A stretch of 64,000 bases of DNA from Plectosphaerella cucumerina (Eukaryota; Ascomycota; Sordariomycetes; Glomerellales; Plectosphaerellaceae). The position numbers were made by a program, and so were the translations under genes. Below, in pieces: positions 1 to 9,667 of the stretch. Within the stretch, counting starts at the first letter, position 1. Each line of letters starts with the position of its first letter. The DNA is taken from the NCBI GenBank assembly GCA_020746995.1, contig JAGPXD010000003.1, forward strand, positions 3,100,001 through 3,164,000. Reading direction: 5' to 3'. A model generated the notes under the pieces. It had not been told where the DNA came from, ran no database searches, and worked only from the letters and a program-made list of their open reading frames with translations.

Positions 1-2
1 GC

Positions 3-351
3 AACCAAAAGAAAGACAAGGGACCACCTCGCCTGGCCCGCTTCGGGGACTTGGGAAGCGTCTATGTTGAAAACTTCTACGATGAATCCAATCTAGAAAT
101 CATGGAAGCCTGGACTCAAGACAAGTTCAATGTCACTTGGCTTTCCATACCTGCCGATGCATTCAGGGAACTTGGAGCTGTTTTCGGAACTGTGAGTATC
201 CTGCCTGGCATTTGCTTCCTTGACGGTGTGTATGACAGCTAACATTCTTTCACAGTACGGAAACGAGCCCAGCACGACTGAGATGTATACGCATGCTGTC
301 ATGCTGGTCGAAATCCCGAGTGCGGAGAAGCGTCTGGGCATGAAGAAGTAG
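3..351 (+). CDS. 3' end of an unidentified gene (5' truncated by window edge)
   Basis: An open frame enters from the left edge in codon phase starting at base 3 and runs to 191. A GTGAGT...ACAG intron (192-255, phase 0) follows, and the frame resumes at 256 and ends at TAG 349-351. Splicing is needed because the unspliced frame stops at 240-242. The visible 115 or so residues end in a basic LGMKK tail, with no signal peptide, membrane segment or motif I recognise. The start lies outside the window. It converges on the ULD-type gene ending at 538. I do not assign a function. Confidence 0.7.
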
Positions 352-537
352 AGCCCAAAGAAGTGTGAGCGTCAGAAGGTTGCTGGACCGAATCATTCGG
401 TAGATGCCTATGTGGGAACCGTGTTCTTTCTGCGATGCAGCGATGCAGCCATGTGGTCGGGCACTGCAAAGACTAATACCTGGCTACCTGGCTACCTACA
501 AGTGCATCTTCTTATTCTACCGCTAATTCGAAAGCCG

Positions 538-2037
538 TCAACCCGTCTGCGGCAGTCGGATGGCGAGCTCATCTTCATCGCCCACGTACATCGCAACTGT
601 TCCGTCGCCGTCGCCACCATACATAGGCTCCCGATCATGTCGCTGCGGCATTTCTAGAAGCCTTGCACGCGGCTGCTCGGATACACGTTCTTCGATGAAG
701 TCAATAGAGCTGTCTGTAACTTCTCCCCCATCTCTTCCCGAGTCTCCTTGATTTCTCGGCTGTGGTTTAGCTGCTGTCTCAGGAAGAATATGACCGAATT
801 TATGTGCGTCAAAAGTCAGGCTAAAAAGGAGACCACACTCCATGCTATTATACCCTCAGAATTAGATAAAATCGGGTGTTGTACAAGAAGCACGGACGCT
901 CAACGTACCATTTGGTAAAAACTTGGTTGAAGATTCTTGGAATGGACGAGTTGCAGCTCGGGCCTCTGCCACGTCCATCCGGTGAACGATAGGCTGGTCC
1001 ATGGGCAATGCTCAGATGAACAGTCTGCATGGGCTTGAAAGCAGTCTTCCACGGAGGCTTTATGTGATGCTCCCTGATCCTATCGGGCAAGATTCGCTCC
1101 AATCTGAATCTCCTCGAGGTATTGCTCCTAGGCTCCAGCTCTGACGCGTAAGCGATGGCGAGAAAGTCGTAGAACATGTCCCAGGACAGGATATTGCTGA
1201 GGAATATCTTTCTCTGGATCCCCAGATGATCGACGAGGGTGAAGTAGAGATCCTCCAGGGGACGCGCAACTTGCTCTAGCTTGCTGAGGATCTCGTCGAG
1301 CTTCGGCTGGATCGCGGATCCCAGAGCAAACACCTGAGCCACAGTATGTCGGATGTCTTGACATGCCTGGGTAACTTGGTTCAACTTGTACAGCAGGGCA
1401 CGGCCAAGTGCTACCAGGAATGCCTGCAGCTGTCGCAGAGATGTCGATTGAGCCTGGAGGGCTGTCTTCGACTCATCCCCGTTCTGGGCGATTTGTTCGG
1501 AAAGTTGGTCTCGGCTCGACTTGATTTCGTCCCTGTTTTGTTCGAATTAGCATGAAGTGGAAGGAGTAGGCTGTAGGATTCTTCGCTAGACACGTACATT
1601 GCTGTCGCTCCGAGGTGGAGATCCAGCAAGCCGGTGTGAGCAACGAGGTTCGTCTCGAAAGCTTCGATTTCCTTCTTGTCGAGTCTCCAATTGACCTTCT
1701 TCAGGACATCTTTGAGCTTGTTCCCCGATCCACCATTTGTCAGGTTCGGTCCAAACTTGTCAAGTTTGACCACGAAAGCGTCGATACAGGCTCTGATCTG
1801 CCGAAGAATTTGCCGCACGTCTGCTTGGATCTCTGCATCTCTCGTGCTCTTCGGTGGGCCTCCGAAGACCTCATCGACTCGCTTGACGGTTTTAAGCTGG
1901 ATGCGGAGTCTGTCGACGACGACGCGGTAGTCGCTGACCGAGCCCCTAGAATCATCGAGCACCTCGATCAGATCCTTGATGAGGGTGGTGAGTGCCAAGA
2001 TGTCCCCCAAGGACCCGAAAGAGAAGGCAAGAGACAT
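538..2037 (-). CDS. STAND-type fungal N-terminal plus ubiquitin-like (ULD) domain protein
   Basis: Three exons: 2037-1598, 1532-909, 820-538, giving 448 aa. The introns (1533-1597 and 821-908) have GT-AG ends and phases that join the frames exactly. The start MSLAFSFGSLGDILAL is typical of the helical fungal N-terminal region found on STAND/NLR proteins and on many stand-alone fungal proteins. The segment KLKDVLKKVNWRLDKKEIEAF is the next helical block. The middle part, with DHLGIQRKIFLSNILSWDMF and then PWKTAFKPMQTVHLSI, resembles the ubiquitin-like region that accompanies this N-terminal in ascomycetes. The C-terminal 95 residues are acidic and look disordered. No NB-ARC or other ATPase domain is present. 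An earlier in-frame ATG at 2145 is less likely because family members start at MSL-type sequences. The family is clear by eye; the biological role is unknown. Confidence 0.7.
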
Positions 2038-2413
2038 GGTATTGAAAGATGCTGCCGACACCCCGATGCGGATACGGGGGAGCTGTCGATGGGACCGGTC
2101 TGGTGAAGGGACAGGAGAGGAGAAAACCCGGAGCTGGGGGCCCACGCCATTTCATGAGGGGAAGGCATGTCATCAGGCGCTTCGGGCAGCCTTCCCAGCG
2201 GCAAGAATCTACTCTTAATTGGCTGCATGAGCAGCGAAATTGTAATTTGGGGTTGCACAGGAGTGGCTGGAGTGAGGCTTGGACCTGGAAGCTGCATGAT
2301 GATGTGTCGCGGCCTCCAACGGGCCTCCGCGCCATATAGATCACCCATCATGAACAGCACGAACAGCCATATCACGGATACTGAGCCAGAGTGAGTTCCC
2401 ATCTTCTATTGAG

Positions 2414-2479
2414 GCCTATCTGCCAAGTTGCCCTGGCCTATCTGCCAAGTTGCCCTGGCCTATCTGCCAAGTTGCCCTT
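2414..2479. repeat. 22-bp tandem repeat, three copies, spanning the PHO permease stop codon
   Basis: Three head-to-tail copies of the unit gcctatctgccaagttgccctg lie at 2414-2435, 2436-2457 and 2458-2479; the last base of the third copy differs. The TAG stop of the leftward phosphate permease (2438-2440) is inside the array. Because 22 is not a multiple of three, each copy reads in a different frame, so the repeat sets the C-terminal residues. Confidence 0.95.
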
Positions 2480-4243
2480 GGGAAATTGGGGAGCGTTCAG
2501 TGCCATTGCCGTAAGCAAGCCAGAGAAGATGCCGGCCGCAGGCAGTGTGAGCACCCACCCCCCGAAGATCCACGCCAGCTGCCTCCAATTCACGGCGCCG
2601 AGGTTCATGTTCATGAGCGCAACCCCCAGGACCGCTCCCGTCAGACACTGCGTTGTCGAGACGGGCAGGCCAATGTGGCTGGCAAGCAGGACGGTGATGG
2701 CGGCGCCGAGTTCCATGGCATAGCCGCGTGTGGGCGAGAGCTGGGTAATCTTGTTGCCGAGGGCCTTGACGATGTGGTGACCCATGAACCAGAAGCCGGC
2801 GCCCAGCAGAAAGCCAGCGACGGCAAGAATCCAGACGGGGGTTTTCACCTTATCAATGGCCTTGCCGTAGAGGAATACCTGGTAGCAGGCGACCCAGGGA
2901 CCCACGGCGTTGGCGACGTCGTTGGAGCCGTGGGCGATGGACATCATGATGGCGGATGCCACCTGCGCGTAGGTCCAGAGGTGCTCGACACGATTGTCAT
3001 AACGAGGGGCCTTTTTGTGGATGGCGTCGAGCTCCTCAGAGACTTGGGTGACACAGTCCCGGCTGACGCCTTGTAAGAACACGTACTTGAGGTAGTTGAA
3101 CTGTCGCCTGGGGTGGTAGAAGGGCAGATGGCTGACCGGCGCCAACCAGCGCTCTTCTGGCTCCAGCCAACGGCATTGGCGCGGGGATGACGCGGGCCTG
3201 CCAGTCTCGATGTTGTCGACTGATGGGCTGATCGATATGCTGGTCTCAGAGGTTGTGCTTGATGCAAGACGGCCGACGTATGCGTCGGAAATCTTTGATT
3301 CTGGGCCAGATGTTCGCTCAGCTCGTCTCGATCTAGCTTGGTTCTCGGCCAGGTGCGTGTCGCTGGACTCAGCGCTTGGGGAGGTCTGGTAGTAATCGAT
3401 GACAATGGAGTCTCCCTTTCCAGGGAAGTATAACCAAGGGTCGTCACGCCACAGAAGGGGCCCGAGAGGGATGTGCCATGGACGGAGTCGGGGGTCTTGT
3501 TTCTTTACCACGCGGTGGAAGTATGGCAGAAAGAAGACGTAAGCGATAGCCAAGACGAAGAGAAATGTGCCGACAGGAATCCTAGCCTGGGCTCTGAGGC
3601 CAAGGCCCTCGATGCCGGGCCCCGAGGGTACTGCATCCATCATGAAGAGGGCCAGTACGGCGCAGGTGAATGCCAGGTAGAAGGGGATGGCCCTGAGCGC
3701 CTTTTCAAGAGATTGCCTCCGCTCGAGAATGGTGAACTTGAGCGCGGCGAACAGCAGTGCCGAGATGACCCCCGAAACGAGAGGGGAGATGACCCAAGAC
3801 GCGGCAATCTGGGAGACACTGCCCGGCTTCTAGCCCCAAGACACCTCCGCCGACGAGGCTATTCCGGCACCGATGAGGGCGCCGACGATGGTTTGGGTGG
3901 TCGAGACAGGAAAGCCAGTCCTTGTCGCGAAGATCAGCCAGGCAGCTGAGGCGACCTCTGCGCAGCCCATGACGAGCATGAGGACGGCGGGAGATCTTTC
4001 ATAATGATTGATGTCGATGATGCCGCTCTTGATTGTGCCGGTGACGCGATCCCCGAGGGCGACGGCGCCAATGAACTCGGTGAACATGCCAAGGATGCCA
4101 ACTTGTGGCATTGTCAGGGTGCGTGCGGCGACCGAGGTGGCGTAGGCGTTGGCGACATCGTTTGCACCGTTGCCAAAGGCACTCGCGCACAGAGCGACAG
4201 TCGTGATGGCGAGGATCCAGGCATACTTTGAGAATTCCGCCAT
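2438..4243 (-). pseudogene. PHO-4/PHO89-type phosphate permease interrupted by one in-frame TAG
   Basis: One continuous frame of 602 codons from ATG 4243 to TAG 2438-2440, except that codon 138 (3830-3832) is TAG. Upstream are GANDVANAYATSVAARTL and FPVSTTQTIVGALIGAGI, and downstream HGSNDVANAVGPW and LPVSTTQCLTGAVLGV. These are the paired inverted-repeat signatures of the PiT/PHO-4 Na+- or H+-coupled phosphate symporters of the plasma membrane. A hydrophilic loop lies between the two halves, as usual. Sequence flanking the stop (SWG-stop-KPGSVSQIAAS) continues family-like, and a TGG to TAG change would explain it. No other frameshift or stop is seen, so the loss is recent, a sequencing error, or read-through. 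A 36-nt in-frame GT-AG segment containing the stop exists but is shorter than usual fungal introns. Confidence 0.8.
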
Positions 4244-5471
4244 GATGAGGGAGGAGGCGGGAGGTAATGATGGTTGGATAGCGATGATGAGGTCGAGAGC
4301 TGGTCCATCGACAACAAAGTCTGCTTGTCGGTGTCAGGATGTAGTCGATCAGAAACGGAGAATGCTCGCGTGACGAGTTGACGCAATGAGTTCTGGTCGG
4401 TTCATTGTGGCAGGTCCATTGAAATCGTGTGCGAGAAGGAGCAGACGGGAGAGGCTGTCTCAGCTGTCGACGTCCAGAAGGCGCGACCCTGGGGGGACAT
4501 GGTCAATCGGGCAGGTGCCCAGACAGCCTGATAATAGTCAGAAAGGAACAGAAGTCGAAGCGCCCGATGTACGGTGAGGACCACGAACCCTTGAGAGTAT
4601 ATCACGTCGCTTTGACGGCCGCTTCTTGATCTTGGGATTGAAGCTGGATGATGGGATACGGAAGAATCCAGGGCAGAATTAGTGCGCTGCTCCCCTTGGA
4701 GGGATCTCGGTGTAGGGAATGTTGGGAGCAGGCCGCCCAAGCTAAACCGCCAAAAATTGGACCTCCTTCAGCGTTCGCTTTGCCAGTGTATTCGCAGCCA
4801 GCTATTGCAGGCACCCTTGGCAACATTGCCTGTTTACTTGCGGTAGCTGATTGGAAGTATTTCGACGTCGCAAATGAACCCAGCCGACTGAGCCGAGCAG
4901 AGCTTTCCCCGCCGAGTCAAGCTCCCAGCAGATCCCCCAGAAAGCTCCACGTTCGTGACAGCATCATCCCTCGAGGTGAACACGGCAGCCACCCGCCATT
5001 CCCCTCTTGACCCCGAATCAAGCCCCGACACTCCCAAATGGGAGGCGGAAACCCTTGGCCGCGGACGCGCTGCGGCTGCTGAGCCTCCCTCCCTCCCTCC
5101 CCGTGGGGAGTCCGAATAAACGCGCTCAAATGCCCTCAACCCTCCCAATCCCTGGTTGGCGACGAATCGCCAATTACGGCGCGGAATCCCTGGAAGCGGG
5201 CTGAATTCAATTGAGGCTTCCATTACGAGGTCCGTCCCCTGGGTTCAGGTAGACAGTATCTCGCTTGACCATCCGGGTCGGCCGGGGAAGGAACGATACA
5301 GCCTCCTTACCTGTATTCTCCCATTGTTACCGTGCCTTCCTTCTATTCGCTTCGTGAACGCCTCCCAGTCGTCAGCCGCAAAGTCGCGTCCTCGACCTGA
5401 GGAGCTTCCCTTCCCCAACCTCACCTTCTACTATTGCCTCGCCGGAAGACTCGATCATCCCTCCACCAGCC
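4244..5471. promoter_or_regulatory. Divergent intergenic region between PHO permease and Ctr genes
   Basis: About 1.2 kb separates two divergent starts and must hold both promoters and leaders. The right part becomes pyrimidine-rich (about 5290-5470) just before the Ctr start, as in many fungal leaders. I see no supported gene and no element I can name. Confidence 0.5.
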
Positions 5472-6079
5472 ATGTCCGAAGCGACCGAGACGCCAATGGC
5501 AGGCACGCCAGTCCTCTTCCACACCACGCCCGTGCCTCTCTTCGTCGATACCAAGAACCCAGGCTCCTACTACTGGGTCAACTGCATCGGCGTCGTGCTC
5601 GCAACCCTACTCCTCCGCCTCCTCATCGCCGTTCGCCCCTCCCTCGAGAAGCGCTTCTGGGACGCCCCGGCCTGGCCCTCCTCGCCCGAGAAGCGCCCCG
5701 GCGACGACGGCTCCTTCGTCCCACTCGCCGGCGACGATGTCGACCGCCTCGAGCTTGAGGAGCCATCCGAATGGAGGCAGCAGCAGCGCACCAGGCCCGA
5801 CCCCGCTCGCCGTCACGGCCCCAGGTCCTGGCCCGCCGTCGCCGGACAAAGAGTCGGCAGAGCCGTCTTTGAAGTCCTCATCGTCGGGCTCGGATATCTT
5901 CTGTACGGCTTCCTTCCCCCCCACCTGCCCGATTCGCTCCGGCCGCCTGCTGACCACTGCCCGTCCCCCGCAGCATGCTCGCCGTCATGACCATGAACAT
6001 TGGCTACTTCCTCTCCGTGCTCGCCGGCGTTTTCCTAGGCACGGTCATTCTCGGAAGCCAGACGACATCCCATCGCTGA
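5472..6079 (+). CDS. Ctr-family copper transporter (low-affinity/vacuolar Ctr2-like)
   Basis: Two exons (5472-5902, 5974-6079; intron 5903-5973) give 178 aa. Ctr proteins form trimeric Cu(I) channels in the plasma or vacuolar membrane. Transmembrane segment 1 is around residues 33-52 (YYWVNCIGVVLATLLLRLLI). After a hydrophilic loop with an acidic cluster, the second segment crosses the splice site. The joined sequence contains LMLAVMTMNIGYFLSVLAG: an MxxxM-type methionine pair (M-T-M-N context) and small-residue packing positions typical of Ctr helices 2 and 3. The amino end has only two methionines before the first membrane segment, so it lacks the Met-rich ectodomain of high-affinity Ctr1 types. 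The start has a good context (gccATGtc). The unspliced frame would stop before the helix-2 motif, so the intron is required. Confidence 0.8.
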
Positions 6080-7471
6080 AGAACCCCTCCCAAGACGCAC
6101 GGGACAGCAAAAGCCCGCCAGGCAGTCCCCGGGAGACTCGGGAGATCGCCGTCCTCGTGCCCCAGGGCCAAGACGACACCCGCGTTTCGCGCCATGTGAG
6201 GCTTAGACGACGAGAAACGCCCGGGCTCCTTGTTCGTACCATGTATCTCCAAGTCAGACGACACACGAGGGAGGCGTCCGATGCTCCTCTCCCGAACCTT
6301 CCATAGAAGGTCTGGACTCGGGTTCTTTCGTCCGATGTCTGCGACGCCCGCGCAGATCGCTTGGTGCCGGCTCACGGGTGCCGCCAGGGAAAATCACCCA
6401 CGACTCGCGTGGACGAATGGCATGTCGTGTCGCGGGGTGCCGGGCTCGATCGTGGATGACCGGCGTCCACTAGTCGTGACAGCCACTGACGGGCATGACC
6501 ATCGTTAGCAGGAAACCACAGATCGCCAGAGATGCTCACCAAGGGAGAGAAAAGGCAAAAGCCAAATCCTCGAGTCGCAGAATGTGGCTTGGTTACAGGG
6601 GACCAATCGCATGGAATCGAGATGCGAAACCTGAGACGAAAAATACAACGACAGCGTCGGGAGGGGCGGCATGTGTCACTCTGAGACGGGTGATCAGCAG
6701 CATGGGCCAAAATGTCCACCATCACTGGCATGTCAGACAGTCGAGACCTCGTCATAAGAATTTTTGAATTCGTAAATCGCCATTTCTACTCGCGCAGCAG
6801 CTTCGTCTATCGAAGGCACGTTATGTACAGCGTCGATGCGTTGAGAGAACCCCCCACCCAAGACCCGTGACGGACGAGGCCGCCGGGCTTGCAAACAATG
6901 ATTAAAAGGAAAAGACAATGAGTGTGTTTGTGTGTGTGCGAGGCTCGCGGCCGGGGCCCATATGTACAACAGGGACCGCGGGCCTCGCGCCGGAGCATCT
7001 TGCGACACCAGATCCGGCTGCCGTGTGACGACGTCTTCCCCGTCACCGACGCGGGGGAGGGAGGGACGTTGGCCGTTTCGTCCCCTTTCTTGTCCAACCC
7101 CAGCTACCCTCATCCAAACCAAGTAGCGAGCGACCCCCAGATACTCGCATGTGACATGTTCGAGATTGTCCGTCGTAAAATAAAAGTGCAACGGTGCATG
7201 TCTTTGCACCGTGGTTGAAAATGCAACAGAAACGCCTGTGCAATGTTGAAGAAGAAGCATTGATGAACCCATCGCTGCGGGAACGGGTCGTGGAGATCCC
7301 GAATCCATAGAATTGCCCCCTTGCGGAGGTTTTGCTGCCACCGGCTGTCGGCAGACTCGGCAGCGTATTTTCGCTGCTAGGCCCGGCGGGCCGTAGGCTC
7401 GTCATGTTGCGAACATGGTCTGCAGTCGTTGCGACCGTGTTGCGGAACGGCGCCAGTAGACGGCGTCACGC
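6080..7471. other. Intergenic, no supported gene
   Basis: About 1.4 kb between the Ctr stop and the end of the leftward small gene. It contains a GT-rich run near 6919-6945. Open frames here have no family resemblance, no plausible splicing and no coding-like composition. It probably carries the 3' regions of both convergent genes. Confidence 0.5.
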
Positions 7472-7852
7472 TCACCGCTGCTGGACCTCGGCGACGGCAA
7501 CGCGGCTCGTCCTCCAGTCGTTGGTGGGAGACTGCTGCTGCTTGCTGCTGCCAAAGGCGATGGAGGAGATGCGCCTGCTCAGCCTCTTCTCCTTGGCGGG
7601 CGTGACGACGACCGACTCGACGGGCTCGACGTTGTGGAGGGCATCGACACGGCTACTGGACGACTCGGATGTGGCAGACGAAGAGCCGGTCGAGTTGGGG
7701 GTCTGGTAGACGTACTCGCCGTCGACGTAGACAGCGTTGGTCTGGAAGGTGGAACGGCGGTGACGACGGCGGGTGTAACGCTGCTCGAGGCGGAAGAGCT
7801 CAATCTTCTGCTGGATGGACGCCTGGAGGCGGTCGATGAGGGATGGCGACAT
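7472..7852 (-). CDS. Small hypothetical protein, basic N-terminus, Ser-rich centre
   Basis: A single-exon frame of 126 aa starting MSPSLIDRLQASIQQKIELF at 7852. Residues 1-30 look like an amphipathic helix followed by a basic patch (RYTRRRHRRS). The VDGEYVYQTPN segment and a serine-rich stretch come next, and the end is Lys/Arg-rich (KEKRLSRRISS). No membrane segment or signal peptide. The frame stays open upstream to 8110, but the added sequence lacks the same character, so I prefer the inner ATG. It reads like a short conserved ascomycete protein of unknown function; I cannot name a family. Confidence 0.6.
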   Translation of the reverse strand: MSPSLIDRLQASIQQKIELFRLEQRYTRRRHRRSTFQTNAVYVDGEYVYQTPNSTGSSSATSESSSSRVDALHNVEPVESVVVTPAKEKRLSRRISSIAFGSSKQQQSPTNDWRTSRVAVAEVQQR

Positions 7853-9667
7853 GATGGCGGGTTGTGTTTGTTGGAGGATAGGTGAGGCGGGGAGATTCGC
7901 GTTGCGAAGACGAGCAGTTAAGATGTTCGCGCAGAAGCAAGCCTTGAGAGCTGACTCGTGAGGCGTCGGCTGATGTGCTATGCAATGTTTCGCTCCGTCG
8001 AAGAGGCGGTCGCGTGGGCTCCGGGTGTTGGAGTCTTCCTGGTGCGCGTCTAATGCTTTTGGGGATAGCGGGCAACTTTGTTGGCTACTCAAACAGCGTC
8101 GTGTAAACAAGGGACAATATTCTTGTAAATGGCGCTCGAGTGTATATGCTGCAGCCTAGATGTGCTGAAGGGCAGACGATGCGAGTAAGGGCGGCGGTCG
8201 TGGGTTATGTTGGTAGCTGCTGGATGTATGGATCGAGGTGTGTCGAGAGGGAACGAGAGGAACGAGTCCAAAACGCCGGGTCTTGGGGCTCTAGAAGACG
8301 GGAGGTCTAGAAGGGTTCGAGATGATGCGATTGCTCAGGGGGCGGCGACAAAGAATTGTCGGTGGTTGGTGGGAAGGAGCGGAGAGGGGTTGGCAGGACG
8401 AAGGGGGGGGAAGGAGAGAGGAAGAAAGCAAGCCGACGGGTTGGGACGATGGGATGGATGGATGGATGGATGGACGGGGGCCGTCGGGGGGCAAGCAACA
8501 CACGCACGCACGCACGCTGCGACCAGGGAGGTGCACCTGCAGCGGGCAGTGAAAAGAGCTGATAGTGGCCAATGGCCCGAGAACCCGCCTGCTCGTCCAA
8601 GCGGCGGAGGGGGAAACCTGGATCCAATGCTTGGGCTGCTGCACCGCTGCAGGCAGGAATGGAGACTGGAAGCCGCCGAAGACCTTTCCAAGTTCCCTCC
8701 TCCCCTGGGACTTCGCGACCCCCCCTGCTTGCCCTGGCACCTCTCGTCGTCGCCCTTTCCCTTCCTGGCGCCCATGCGACGCTGGATCAGCGCTAGCGCC
8801 TCGGAGGAGCCCCATCATCACAGCCTCTCATTCGTCCGCCTGAACTGTGGCAAGCTGCCCACGCCGACCGCCTACCCGGTGTGGTCACATCGCCATGTGT
8901 CGGCCGCGTTCTGCTGTGCCCACGACCCCACTGCGCGGGGGGGCGGCCCTGCTCTAGCTCAGGGGTCGGGTTTCCGAGGTCGAGAGGAACAGGTGCAACG
9001 GCCGGCCTAGGCCCCCTGCAACAAAGCAAAGTCCCTCCCGCTTGGGGGGAGCTATTGTCCACGCTCGAGTCAGTGTGTCTCGACGCGGCCGGGCCCGAAG
9101 AATCTTTGTTGCCCCTGGGCGCAGTTCAAGCTGTTCGATCTCACTTTTTTTCTCGTTCAAGTTCTCTGCGAGCGACCTGCTGCTGTGCGACTCGGATGAA
9201 TGACTGGACACTTCGGACCTGGGGCCGATTCTGCCGAATGAACCAACACATCCATCCCCCAACGCTCCAATGGTTCGAGATGGCGCCAGCAAAAGATGCA
9301 AGTCGACCAAGCAAGGGGTGGCACACCTCGGCCCACCGACCGTGTGGTCCACGACCCAAGCGAAATGACTCGCCCAGGGGACTGACCCCCAAGACCCCGT
9401 ACCCGACCTCCCGTTCACGACGCTTTGGCCGGATGGCGTTCAGTCCCACCGAGGTGTCGACATTTCGAACCAAGCTTCGTCCCGTGTCGGGCATCACTGA
9501 CAGCGACGGGACGACGTTGTGCTCGGAAGCCAAACTCGTCAGGGACATGATGTGACAAGAGGCACGGCTTTCTGGGCAGACCACAACACGAAATCAAAAC
9601 CTAGCCGTCGAGCGTCTAACTTCAATCTTCCTCGGGGTATTCAATTGAGTGGCGGAGTTACATCCGT
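7853..9667. other. Intergenic with simple repeats
   Basis: About 1.8 kb between the start of the small gene and the stop of Atm1, both leftward. It should contain the small gene's promoter. Low-complexity tracts occur at 8401-8520. A 267-codon frame (8207-9010, +) runs through these tracts and shows no protein-like pattern, so I do not call it a gene. Confidence 0.5.
8452..8516. repeat. GGAT and CACG microsatellites
   Basis: A (GGAT)n tract occupies about 8452-8474 and a (CACG)n tract about 8500-8516, separated by a G-rich spacer. Both are direct short repeats in non-coding sequence. Confidence 0.9.

Noticed and set aside
3797..3832. 36-nt GT-AG segment that would splice out the PHO stop codon
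   Set aside because: Shorter than usual fungal introns, without a clear branch site, and it would delete residues that look like family sequence; left as a remote alternative.
8207..9010. 267-codon frame through microsatellites
   Set aside because: Passes through (GGAT)n and (CACG)n tracts, with no protein-like segment.
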